From Neocallimastix lanati (nom. inval.) (Eukaryota > Neocallimastigomycota > Neocallimastigomycetes > Neocallimastigales > Neocallimastigaceae), in NCBI GenBank assembly GCA_016946835.1, contig JACVTC010000055.1:52501-80000 (forward strand): a stretch of 27,500 bases of DNA, in the 5' to 3' direction. Shown piece after piece: positions 14,707 to 25,738 of the stretch (position 1 is the stretch's first letter; each line of letters begins with the position of its first letter). Under the pieces are notes generated by a model. The model was given only the letters and a program-made list of their open reading frames with translations. It was not told the DNA's origin and did not search any database. A program made the position numbers and the translations under genes.

Positions 14707-15955
14707 TTATAGATTATAGAATGATACATTTTTCAATGTATTTTTTTTTATCTAATTATAATAATTAAATATTTTTATAATATTTAATTAATAGTATATT
14801 ACAATTAATAAATCAATCACATGATTTCATTGTCACAACTGCTAAATTGATAATAAATAATAAAATTTATAAAAATTAAATTTTATTTCTACATTGAATC
14901 TAGCATATTCTAAAAAACAAATAGTAAAATTTTACTATTTTTACAATTATTTTTCTCTTTTTTTTTTTTATTAATAGAGACTATAAAGAATTATTTATAA
15001 ATTTTATATACAAATTTTTTTTAAATTAAAAATCAAAAAGTATTCCGATATTATCTATTTATTTTAATTTTCTTTTTTTTTTTTTTTTCTTTATTTCTTT
15101 TCTTTTCCTTTCTAGTTTATTAATTTTAATATTAGAAAAAAAAAAAAAAAATTATTATTAATAAAATTTACATATTTAATTTATTATTTTTAAATTTTTT
15201 TTGGAAAATAAAAGTGAATAATATAAAAAATATATAATATATATAAATAATTAATTAATTATAACAACTATAGTAATAACAATAATAATAATAATAATAA
15301 ATTCCTTTATTATCTAATTTTTTTTTATAATAATAATTCCTACAATTTTTTTTTATTATAATCATCTAATGGTCAAAAAACTTTCTCCGTATTTAACTCC
15401 TTATCCGACCATCGTAGAAATTCATCAATAAATAACCTTCATTAAATTAATTATTGGATACTAATAAAAAAAAATTTTTTTAAAAAAAAATGAAAAAAAT
15501 ATAATAATAAATTTAATTAATAATTATTGAAATTTAACCTTTATAATAAATATTTATAATTATAATAATATATTTTATTTAAATATCATTATTTAATACA
15601 TAAAATTAAGTATAATAACATAAGTACTTTAATTATACATTAATTCTTGGAAAATGATATTTTTTATTTTAATAATTAGTGATTTTAATATATAAATTAT
15701 TAACTATATAATTTTATTTACTTTCTATTATATTTCATTTTTGAAATATGTTTATATATAACTTTATCATATGTTTTCCTATACTGTAATTATTTTTTTT
15801 TTCAAAATTAATTTTTGAATGGCTTTTTTTTAAAAAAAAAATAAATTAAGTGTTTATCATTAGAATTTTAATCTATTAAATGACGAATATTATTTATTTT
15901 TACATTATTTTTCTATTTTTGCTTGGAGTATCATTAATGAATAGATACTTTTTTT

Positions 15956-16630
15956 TTAATTTTCAACGACTTCCTCTTCTTCGAGGAAATCATTTGGGTC
16001 ATAGATAATTTTAATAATTAAACTACAACTTGGACATTGAGCAATATCTACACCCTCTCTCAATTGTTCCTGTTTACCCACAAAAAAACAAATTTATTTA
16101 TTAAAAGGGACGGTCAAATAAAAAATTGGGATATGGAAAAATAGTATAATGTATTTAAAAATAATAATTTAGTAATTTTATTTCATAAATAAAATTAATG
16201 GTCTTATTATAATAATATATATATATATATATATAATTAAATTATATACTTTTAATATAACAAATAAAAAAAATACTTACAACTGTAATTTCAAATTTAT
16301 CACCACATGGACAAGGATAAATATATACTTGTCTTTCTTCGTCAAAAGTCATATCTTCAATTTCAATCTATTTTGTATTATAAAAAATATCATTATTTTA
16401 GTGAATAGTTTAATATATATTTTTTCAAAAATAAAATTAAAAATTAAAATTAAAAATTTCAAAAAGAAAAATCAAATTTCGAATTTAATTTGAAATTTGT
16501 TTATATATATATTAATAATTTATTAATAAATACAACTATAATTTAAATAATCTTAATTTAATAAATTAACAATATATAATAATTTAGTATTTTATTAATT
16601 AATAATTACTTCATCGTAAGGGGCATCCAT
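15956..16630 (-). CDS. DPH3: Diphthamide biosynthesis protein 3 (DPH3/KTI11), CSL zinc finger
   Basis: Three exons, complement(16610..16630), complement(16281..16367) and complement(15956..16069), all phase 0, give a 73-aa protein; the family is usually about 80 aa. It reads [18 protein letters not shown], then [12 protein letters not shown], then [21 protein letters not shown]. The four zinc/iron ligands are C26, C28, C48 and C51, and the name-giving CSL sits at 51-53. The protein donates electrons to the Dph1-Dph2 radical enzyme that starts diphthamide synthesis on EF-2, and it partners Elongator in tRNA wobble-uridine modification. The first coding exon is only seven codons long. It is read divergently from the SmE gene 402 bases away. 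All splice sites are GT-AG: donors GTAATT and GTAAGT, acceptors AATAG and AACAG. Confidence 0.95.
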
Positions 16631-17032
16631 TTTGCATACACTATAATAAAGATTTTTAATTAATTCAAAAACTTTTCTTTGAAAAAAAAAAAAAAAAAAG
16701 AACAGATTTTATTTATAATTTTTTATTTTTTTTATAATAAATAAAAAAATATCGAATTTTTAGAAAAAAAAAATAAAAATAAAAAAAATAAAAATAAAAA
16801 TATACAAATATATGAATTTACATTAAATTTACATAAAGTGAATTATCACGTGTAACATAAATTTCCTTTTTATGTTAATAAGTAAATTCTTAATCTAAAT
16901 TAAAAACAAAAAAAAAAAAAAAACTTTATACACTTTTTTTATATTTTAAAATATTATAAATATTTTTATACCTTAAAATTGAATATTTATTATATATATT
17001 TATACATTTAAAATATTTATTTTATAATAAAA
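16631..17032. promoter_or_regulatory. Shared divergent promoter region of DPH3 and SmE
   Basis: The two ATGs point away from each other across 402 bases, so both promoters must lie here or overlap the transcribed starts. It contains an A18-type tract (about 16681-16699) and an A15-type tract (about 16908-16923), which in fungi often mark nucleosome-poor promoter DNA. No unambiguous TATA box can be picked out of such AT-rich sequence. Confidence 0.5.
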
Positions 17033-17602
17033 ATGCAATCAAATAAAGTCAAGAAGATCTCCCAATTACCAATTGTAAATACTTATTTTTTTAATTCATC
17101 TGTTTTATAATATAGAAGAAAAATTAAAAACTTTTAATTTTATTGTTTTTCCTATATAATAGTTGATGAAAAAGTCATATTGTATTTAATAATTTAATAA
17201 TAAAAGAAAAAAAAAAGGCTAAATTAAAAAAAAGAAAGAAAAAACCCATTATAAGCAATATATGTAAAATAAAATTGATAAAAAGATTATTCAAAAACTA
17301 AAAGGGTATACAAATAATATTATTTAAATTGATTATTAAGGATCAAACATCTAAAATAATTTTGAGTGATGATCAACAGCTTATTCAAATAATATATGAT
17401 TTTTAACGAAACTTTAATAATGGAGAATCTAAATACAATATTTTAAATAAAGTAAAGCTTAATTCATTTATTGTCATAAATAAAATTTATAATAATAATG
17501 ACATTTCAGTGTGATGAAAAATTTAAATACTTATATATATATATGTGTGTGTATATATATTCTTGATTAATTAAATGAATAATGATTTAACAACTTTTAT
17601 AT

Positions 17603-17642
<40 letters not shown>

Positions 17643-18436
17643 GTTATATATTTAAATTTATGTAAATAACATTAAATAATTGTTTTTAAATGAATAATTA
17701 TAATTAATAAAATTGTTATATTCTGAGAGTAATTAAAGGAATAATTTATATAATAAAGAATTATAGTTATAATACATTAATTATAAATCATGTTAATAAT
17801 TTTTATTATTTTTACTATTATTTTTTTTTAATAAAATTTCATAACAAAAAAGAATTTAATTTTCAAATATTTACAATCCGTAAGTTGAAAAAAAATATAA
17901 ATTATATTATATATATTGAAAATATATATATTAAGTATTAATAATATTTTTTAAAAATAATATATTATTCATTATTATATGATTATACTATTATATATAA
18001 TATTTAGAGCGCTAGAATTCAAGTTTGGTTATATGAACAAACTGATATTAGAATTGAAGGTATTATTGTTGGTTTTGATGAATTCATGAATGTATGTATT
18101 TAATAAAAACATATATATTATATTATTACTTTAAAAAAATAAAAATAAATAAAATTATGAAAAAAAAAATATAAATATTTATATTACAATTTTTATTATA
18201 TATTATATAAATTATAATTAGTTGGTTTTAAGAGATGCAGAAGAAGTTTCAATGAAAAAGAAAACAAGAAAACCTTTAGGTAATTATTATATTATTATAT
18301 TATTATATTATCAGTTAATATTTTCTATATATTAGATGTAAAATATAATATTAATATTTTATGGATATATGTATAAATAGGTCGTATATTACTAAAGGGT
18401 GATAATATAACGCTTATCCAACAATGTCAAGCTTAA
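17033..18436 (+). CDS. SNRPE: Spliceosomal small nuclear ribonucleoprotein SmE
   Basis: Five exons, 17033-17074, 17853-17879, 18008-18091, 18222-18279 and 18381-18436, give 88 aa; human SmE has 92. The 27-base second exon encodes NLIFKYLQS. Without it the conserved helix-to-strand segment PINLIF.YLQ would be missing. The Sm1 motif is [20 protein letters not shown] (27-46) followed by DEFMN, and the Sm2 motif is [13 protein letters not shown] (71-83). SmE is one of seven proteins in the heteroheptameric ring on U1, U2, U4 and U5 snRNAs. It acts in nuclear splicing. All introns are GT-AG with matching phases. Intron 1 (778 bases) is far longer than the others (102-130 bases) and carries an unrelated decayed coding relic. 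Confidence 0.95.
17302..17511 (+). pseudogene. Decayed coding relic, RPA1 N-terminal-OB-like, inside SmE intron 1
   Basis: Three adjoining open segments in the same direction read like one protein after two small frame changes: 17302-17403 (contains [17 protein letters not shown]), 17405-17443 ([13 protein letters not shown]) and 17446-17511 ([22 protein letters not shown]). The first break falls in a T5 run. Codon use and G+C are above the surrounding intron. The order of elements (Q-I-I..., K-I-I-L-S-D, long hydrophobic stretch, N[12 protein letters not shown]) recalls the N-terminal OB fold of the replication protein A large subunit. That match is from memory and by eye only. No start codon or splice sites were found for it, so it is probably a remnant rather than a nested gene. 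Confidence 0.35.
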
Positions 18437-19412
18437 TCCATTTTAATTCAAGGAGAATTGTTTCTTTATTTATATAAATTATATTATTTATAAATACAAT
18501 CAAATCACAATCATATACAATCAATAAAAATTATAATAAAAAATATTATATTCCTTCATTTAAAATAATATAATAAATTTTATGAATATATTATATTATA
18601 TGAAATTATAGAATATCTTAAAATATTATTAAATATTATTTAATAATATTTTATTTTTATTTATATCTATTTACAAAAAAAAAATATTATTATAAAAATA
18701 ATCTAATATATTTAATATTTGTTCATAAACCAATTATATAATAAAATAAAATAATATTTGTTAAAGAAATAAAATAATATCTTTTTATTATCATATTTTA
18801 TCTAGTTTTTGTTTTTGTTTTAATTATTGTTTTTGTTGTTAGTCATTAATATCTATAATTATTAAATTACTATTAATTTAATTAATATTGATATAATAAT
18901 ATCAAAAAAATCAAATTAATATAAAAATATTGTTAGAACTATTTAATATTAAATTTTTATATGTAACAGTAAAAAAATTATTTTAAAAATTAAATTATTA
19001 CAATTTAAAAAAAAAAAAATCTATTTAAAACTCTGAATATATAAATAAATATATAAATAATAAATAAATAAATAAATAATAATTAATAATTAATAGCAAA
19101 AACTATCAGTTAATAATAGTAATTAATAATAATGATAAAGTATTATTAATAATATTAATACATTTTATTTATAATTTGATTCGTGGATTAAAAAAATTTT
19201 AAATTGTAATAGGATAAAAATCAATCAATATAATAGTTGATTGGCTGGCTTATTATTTTAAATATATATATTGTATTAATGGTGCAAAAATATAATTATG
19301 GCCTAACATATTATTTACCTTTAGCACTAATTATGCCATTATTGCTGTTATAAAAAATATATATATGATTATTTGTATTTAGTAGTATAATTAATTTCAA
19401 TTTAAATTATTT

Positions 19413-19460
<48 letters not shown>

Positions 19461-19578
19461 TTAATATCCAAAAATCAATTTTATTCGTGAATTATATCAT
19501 TTATAAAAATTTTTAAATTTTAATTTTTTTTTTTTTTATAAAATTATTAATTTTAAATAATTTGTTATTAGAAGTAAA
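18437..19578. other. Intergenic region between SmE and the L1-domain gene
   Basis: Mostly A/T, with an A41 tract (19418-19458) about 120 bases before the next start codon. A 39-codon open stretch at 19237-19353 has raised G+C and a strongly hydrophobic translation. It is preceded by a plausible acceptor (AATAATAG), but no first exon could be found. It is listed as a finding, not a gene. Confidence 0.5.
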
Positions 19579-20127
19579 ATGGAACTTAATGAAGCTCAGG
19601 TTAATATAAAACGAAAAAAAAAAAAATAAATAATAATAATGATAATAATAATAATTATAGAAATTATGTTTTTATTTGATGCAACAAATAAAATTATAAA
19701 ATTAATTTGTAATGAAATCTAAAATCAGCTAATTTAAATGAAAAATTTAAATTTCAAAAAATTAAAAAAATAATAAAATTTAAATATTGCTATACAAAAT
19801 CGAATAAATTCAAAATCCTTAATAAGCATAATATTTTCTTTTGAATAATAAAACGATGATTGAAATGATATACTATTAATAAAGTAGAAAATGATTCTAA
19901 TTTTGAATAATATATTATTATTATCAAATTAAAGAAAATTCATTCAATTAAAAATAATTACATATACTATTGAATTTTTATTTCAAGCAAACATTAAAAA
20001 AGTTTTACTAACACAAAAATGAAAATATATACAAATTTGACAATATATTTTTAATAACGATTCTCATTAAAAACTAATTAATAAAATTCAAATTACCTAA
20101 ATAATAAGAAATAATTACAAAAAAAAA

Positions 20128-20162
<35 letters not shown>

Positions 20163-21707
20163 TAGAAGTAAAAAGAATTAAAAAATATGATATATTCTGT
20201 TAATATATAAATTAGGAATTATATATATTTCATTAATTAAAATATATATATATATATATATAAAATGAAAAATAATCAAATGATGAAAAAAGAATGTTCA
20301 TTATTAATTTTTTTTTAAAAAATGGTAATATTAATATATTAAATTTAATAATTTGTTATAATATAGGTCAATAAAGCTACTTCTGCTTTATTAAAATATT
20401 TTGAAACAACAAAAAAAAATGATTTACTTGCAGATGAATCCCCAGTTTGGCTTGTATTAGCTACTAAAATTCCTCCAGAACATTCTAAAGTAAAACCAAT
20501 CAGAATGTATGAATTATATTATAATATTATTTATTTTCAGTATATGTAATAATATTAATTCATATGAATAAATTTTTACAATTATATATAAATATTGTAT
20601 ATAATTTAATAAATTTTATTAATATTAGTCCACTTAAATACCCAATTTATAATAAAGATGCCGAAGTTTGTTTAATTACAAAAGATCCACAATCAGAATA
20701 CAAAGAAATGCTTAAAGAACAAGGAATAACAAGAATAAATAAAGTATATTTTAATATTTTGTTATTATTTAATTTTTTTTTTTTTTTTATTATCTTATTA
20801 ATATTTTAAATATAAATATTTTGAAAATTATATATTAATTAAATAATAATTTATGTATCAAATAATATTGAATGAATAAGGTTATTGGTGTTACAAAGTT
20901 AAAGAAAAAGTATAAGCCATATGAAGCCAAAAGACAACTTTGCAATTCATATGACATATTTTTATCAGATGACCGTGTTATTCCGATCTTACCAAAGCTA
21001 ATTGGTAAATCCTTCTATGAAAAGAAGAAGTAATCATTATTTTTTTCATTTATTATTAATTTATCATTATATGTTATGTAGATTATTTTTTAAGCAAAAA
21101 ATGAAAAATTATTAATTTTATAATAAAAATATTAATGTATTATTCTTTTTTTTTTAAAAAAAAAAAAAAAAGGAATCCTGTTCCAATTAAAATGAGAAAA
21201 GGAATTTTATTAAAAGAAATTACCAATGCTTTAAATTCAACTTATTATTTTATTAATAGTGGTGGTTGCAGGTAATAATTAGGTTTATTATAAGTATTTA
21301 TATTTTTAATACAAGTGTAAATATTAATATTAATGTAAATTTTTATTTATTATGAAACTAGTTCAATAAAAATTGGTTTAACTAATCAAACTCCGGAAGA
21401 AATTGCAGAAAATATTATGTATTCTATTAATTATATAGTTGAAAAGGTTCCAGGAAAATGGAAGAATATTCAACGTCTTTCTATTAAAACCAATAAATCA
21501 ATATCGTTACCAATTTATTCTTCACTTCCTGATGAAGCTAAGAAAATTGAATTTGAGCCAATAAAAAAGGTTGATGAAGATGAAAAAGATGAAGAAAACG
21601 AAGAGGATGAAAAGGATGAAGAAAACAACGATGAAGAAAACGAAGAAGAAGATGGTGAAGATGATGATGATGATGAAGATGATGATGAAGATGAAGATGA
21701 TGAATAA
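19579..21707 (+). CDS. Ribosomal-L1-domain nucleolar protein (RSL1D1/Utp30/Cic1-like)
   Basis: Six exons: 19579-19599, 20367-20506, 20629-20743, 20881-21029, 21173-21271 and 21362-21707. They give 289 aa with consistent phases (0, 2, 0, 2, 2). The protein starts MELNEAQ-VNKATSALLKYFE. L1-fold segments follow: SPVWLVLATKIPPEHSKVKP, IRIPLKYPIYN, EVCLITKDPQ, RVIPILPKLIGKSFYEKKK, NPVPIKM and CSSIKIGLTNQTPEEIAENI. These match eukaryotic L1-domain ribosome-biogenesis factors rather than ribosomal protein L10a/L1 itself. The last 40 or so residues are almost all Asp and Glu, typical of nucleolar proteins. Such proteins act in pre-rRNA processing (Utp30 in the small-subunit processome, Cic1/Nsa3 in pre-60S); which orthologue this is cannot be settled here. 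Exon 1 has only seven codons and is followed by a 767-base intron. The serine-rich frame opposite the acidic tail is an artefact. Confidence 0.93.
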
Positions 21708-23862
21708 TAAAGAATTAATATCAAATAAAATTTAATAAAATAGAAATTTTTGTTATCTTTAATTTATAATACTGCTTAATTACTGCTTAATAATCATATA
21801 TATATAATTAGATAAAATAGAGTTCATTTTATACAAACAGAACAATATTAATAATTAAAAATAATTTAATTCTTTAATATTATCATTTAAAAACTTATTT
21901 ATTTTTAATAACTTTTTTAAATAAATTAAATTTATATATTTATTTTCATTATTTAATCACTATTAATTTATTGTAGCTGCAATAATTTATATATAAATAA
22001 AATAAAATAAAATTTTAAAAAAAAAATGAAATAAAATAATTAACAGAAATAAATAAATAGTGTACATTATTATTATAATAAGGTTAAAAAAAAAATTAAT
22101 AATAGTAATAATAATAAATTATATTATTTTTATAAATGAATTTATAATTCATATGGTAAATAATATTCATTTTCATAAGTTTTAGATATATTTTTTATTT
22201 ATTTTAATCTCTAGTTTTGTATTGTTTACAGGAAAAAAAAAATAAAAATAAAAATAAAAATAAAAATAACTTAAATTATATTTCAATTACTTATATTATA
22301 TATATAATTATTATTATTAATACTATTATTCTCGTTTGTAAATTTTAATTATATTTCTTATTTATTCATATTATTACTTCTTTTTTTCTATAATCATTAT
22401 AAAATTATATTTAATTTATATTTCAATTTTTTACTTATTGTTATTTTCATAAGAGTAAATATTAAATATTTTTTTTATATTAATTATATATTCTTGTATA
22501 TAAATTTTTATTTTATTAAATATTATATATTAATACTCAAAAATATATTCAAATTGAACTGTAAAACTTTTTCAAACATAGATTAATAATATTTCCATAG
22601 TCAATATATAATTATAATTGAGTCAATCAATTTTATTATATGTTTTAAATCATTACAAAGACTTTTATACATATCAAAAACAGAAAATAAGAAATTATTT
22701 ATTAATTATCGATCAAAAAATTAAATAAAAAAAATAATAATAATAATAATAATAATTTTTTTTTTTACTTTTTACATTTTTAATTATATCTTTATTATTA
22801 TTTTTATTATTATTATATTAATATTTATTATTTTCTCTTTTTTTTTTTTTAAATATTTTATTAAAATTTATTATCTTTATTTTTATATATATTTTATAAT
22901 TTATTATACAAAATACATATTATATTTCAATACATATTATATATATTGAAACTAAATAAATATTAAATTAAAAAAAAAATTTTTTTTTAAAATTTTATCT
23001 TCCTTCTTTTTAAAAAAAAAAATATATATCTTTATTACATTTTTTCAACATTTGAATTGATTAATATATTAACATATTGAGATATAGTACCATTAATATT
23101 ATATTATATCATTTAATTATAACATATTAATTTAGAGTTTATTCTTCATCAATTAATGTTATTTAAAATATTTAAAATACTTATTTAATTTTGAATAATT
23201 AAAATTCTAAAATGGAATATTTAAATAAATATTAATTATTATTTTCTATTTTTTTTTCTTCTTAAAAAAAAAATTATTTTTTATTTTTTTTATTTATATA
23301 TAAAAAAATAACAAATAAAAGAAAAAATAAATACTTATCATTAGCAATAAAGAAATAAATAAATAAATTTATTCAAAAATTATGTTATTCCAAAAAGTCT
23401 ATGAAAAAGATTTAAAGTAAATTGAAGAAATAAAATTTATTAGTAGTTTATTTACTTTAAAATAACGAAATGTACATTTTATTTTTATTTTATTAAATGG
23501 TTAAATATTATATATATTAATTTTTATTTTTATTGTTTATTCTTCCAAAAATTATTTATTTTTTTCTTAATTGAATAGACATTGATGAACTTGATTTAGC
23601 TACCTACATATGTATTATATATATAATATTAATCATCCATTTAATTTTTTGTTAATATTTTTACTAATTAATTAGATATATATTTATTATATCAATACTA
23701 TATTATTAAATAACTATCTCAAAAGAAATAATAATAACTTCTATTAAAAAAGAATTATAAAAAATTATTTTTATAATTAAATATTAATAAATTATATATA
23801 TATAAAAAAAGAATATTTATTATTTATTTAATTATTATTTATTTTATTATTAAAAAAACAAG
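21708..23862. other. AT-rich intergenic region upstream of the severin-like pseudogene
   Basis: Contains the L1-domain gene's 3' region and A/T tracts. Two short coding-like patches lie near its right end: 23382-23416 (starts MLFQKVYEKDL, followed by GTAAAT) and 23578-23612 (preceded by AATAG, reads IDELDLATY). They may be decayed 5' exons of the pseudogene to the right, but their phases do not join. Nothing else is seen. Confidence 0.5.
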
Positions 23863-23940
23863 CCATATATAAAAATACGCCACATTACAAAATGTACGAT
23901 TGCGAAACGCACTAGATTCGATACTCAGGTAGGTAATGTT

Positions 23941-23950
23941 TTCTATATTT
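23941..23950. repeat. Left copy of 10-bp putative target-site duplication
   Basis: TTCTATATTT, identical to 24223-24232 on the other side of the poly(A)-tailed element. The insertion lies between a putative exon donor (CAG|GTAGGT at 23929) and an acceptor (TTACAG at 24341), that is, in an intron of the severin-like pseudogene. Confidence 0.6.
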
Positions 23951-24187
23951 CTAACACTTTAAGAATCCCATTGCGTAAGCCTTGTCTGAGAGGATTACAG
24001 TTTCCAGCTCCTCTGGGATGGCAAGAACACCACCTATAGTGGACTCTGCTTTCCCTTAAGGATCGTGTAGGGTGCTTCTATATGGAGTTTCTTTGTTTAT
24101 GGGGAGTTGAGAGCACCGACGTCGTACCGGTATGGCAGTTAATCATACACCCATATTAACATATGGCGTAGACAAAAGTCTTCAGTC

Positions 24188-24222
<35 letters not shown>
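23951..24222 (+). mobile_element. GC-rich structured retroposon-like insertion with poly(A) tail (SINE-like)
   Basis: About 240 bases of roughly 50% G+C stand in a genome otherwise near 15%. They end in A30 (24191-24220). The same 10 bases, TTCTATATTT, lie directly before (23941-23950) and two bases after the tail (24223-24232), as expected of a target-site duplication. The body has no TTTT run, unusual here and compatible with Pol III transcription. Hairpins seen: ATCCC/GGGAT enclosing AGAGGA/TCCTCT (23965-24019), CCAC/GTGG (24030-24042), GGTGCT/AGCACC (24071-24117), CCATAT/ATATGG (24151-24166) and AGAC/GTCT (24170-24181). I find no clear A/B boxes, no tRNA, 5S or 7SL similarity, and no open frame. 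Alternatives are a 5'-truncated LINE end or a retroposed non-coding RNA. Confidence 0.6.
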
Positions 24223-24223
<1 letters not shown>

Positions 24224-24232
24224 TCTATATTT
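24223..24232. repeat. Right copy of 10-bp putative target-site duplication
   Basis: TTCTATATTT, immediately after the A30 tail and two bases (TA). It is paired with 23941-23950. Confidence 0.6.
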
Positions 24233-25680
24233 ATTTTTTTTTTTTCAAATATGAACTTTAATATTCTCTTAAAAGAAATAACATAAATTAAATATTAATG
24301 TAAATTTTCATTTTTATTATATTTTTTACAAAAAATTACAGTTAGACATGTTAAAACTTGATAGTGATGAAATTAAGAAAGAATGGGAAGATTCCGGCAC
24401 TCAACGATAATTATAAATAAATAAATAAATATATAAATAAATAAATATTTAAAAATATTATAAATTTTAATATTTTTTATAATTTAAAGGACTTAAAATT
24501 TGGAGAATTTTAAAAATTTTGAAAATATATTAAAAGTTTTATAAGGATTAAGACATTATATAACTTTTAATCACGTGATTTATATTAAAACCTATATGAA
24601 ACCCAAACTGCATTTGGATTTTGGCACAGCTGCTTATAAGACTGTTGAACTCGATAATTGTAAAAAATTTACTGCTAATCTTATAATATTTAAAATAATA
24701 TATTTGAAATATTGCTTTTTATTTTTATTTTTTTATTCTTTTACATTTAATTTTATTTTGTTTCGTTTTTTTGTTCTGTTCTGTTCTGTTTTGTTTTATT
24801 TTGTTTTAATAAAAAAAAATTAATAATTCTGTTTTTTTTGTTGTTATTGTTGTTGTTTTTTGTCCTTGTTTTTTTTTTTTTTTGTTCTTTTTTTTTTTTG
24901 TTTTGTTTTTTCAATAAAAAATAAATAAATAAATAAATATATTCAATTAATAAACTTAGGAACTGGACCAGTTAAATACCGTGAAGTAAATTTTTAAAAA
25001 TTAAAGAACTAAAGAATATTAAATATACATATATAATTAGTATTAATAACATTTACATTTATAATTATATTTATATTTAAGCATTATTTAATTGATTCAA
25101 AATTATGAATTACAACTATTTATTTCTTACTTTAAAAACTATATCGTTATTCATGGTAGAGCTGATAGTAGTTTCAATATTGTTAAACAATTGAATATAA
25201 GTCACAACTCTTCCATATTAAATTAGTAGGCAAAACTTTAACATGTACTTCTATTCCAGTCTTTATCAGTTCTCTTAACACCAGCGATGTCTTTGTTTTA
25301 GATTTAGGTCTTAATATTTACCAATAGAATGGTATTATGGCAGCAGATCTTGTAAAACCTAAAGCAATGGAATTTATTTCTATTTTAGATAGTGAATGTG
25401 GTGGAAATCCAGTTGTTCAAACTTTTAGTAAATAAAAATAAAGATTAAATAATTAAATATTTACATATAAATTTTTACATTTCATTCTTTATTACTAAAA
25501 ATGAAACAATACCTAAATTATTATTATATTATTTATTTATATAAATCAAAATGATGTCGACGCTACGCCATTTTGGGGTTCGCTTGGCGGAAAATCTACT
25601 ATGAGAGATGATCCATCTGTTAATAAAACTCAAATTGTATATATTTACATATGATATAATTCTATAATTCTAAAAAAAAA

Positions 25681-25738
25681 AAAAATAAAATAAAAAATAA
25701 AAAATAAAAAATAAAAAATAAAAAATAAAAAATAAAAT
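25681..25738. repeat. AAAAAAT-type heptamer array followed by AT run
   Basis: Several exact 7-bp AAAAAAT units followed by an AT dinucleotide run to about 25757. It lies in an intron of the severin-like pseudogene. Confidence 0.75.

Larger units (their letters stand above)
12894..15955. other. AT-rich intergenic region with inverted and tandem repeats
   Basis: Three kilobases between the acyltransferase start and the DPH3 stop. Noteworthy contents are a 7-bp tandem array (about 14065-14236), a 26-bp perfect inverted repeat (14634-14706) and a short G+C-richer patch (15369-15431) that is open on both strands. The remainder is A/T tracts. I see no gene or structural RNA. Confidence 0.6.

Noticed and set aside
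21515-21724. Minus-strand polyserine frame
   Set aside because: Antisense of the Asp/Glu tail of the L1-domain protein.
23905-23935. tRNA-like B box (GATTCGATACTC) suggesting a tRNA or tRNA-derived SINE head
   Set aside because: No acceptor stem, A box or cloverleaf can be drawn, and it falls in a probable pseudogene exon outside the duplicated target site.
24575-24823. 82-residue open frame taken as a gene
   Set aside because: Its first 30 codons are a severin-like pseudogene fragment; the rest runs into intronic T-rich sequence.
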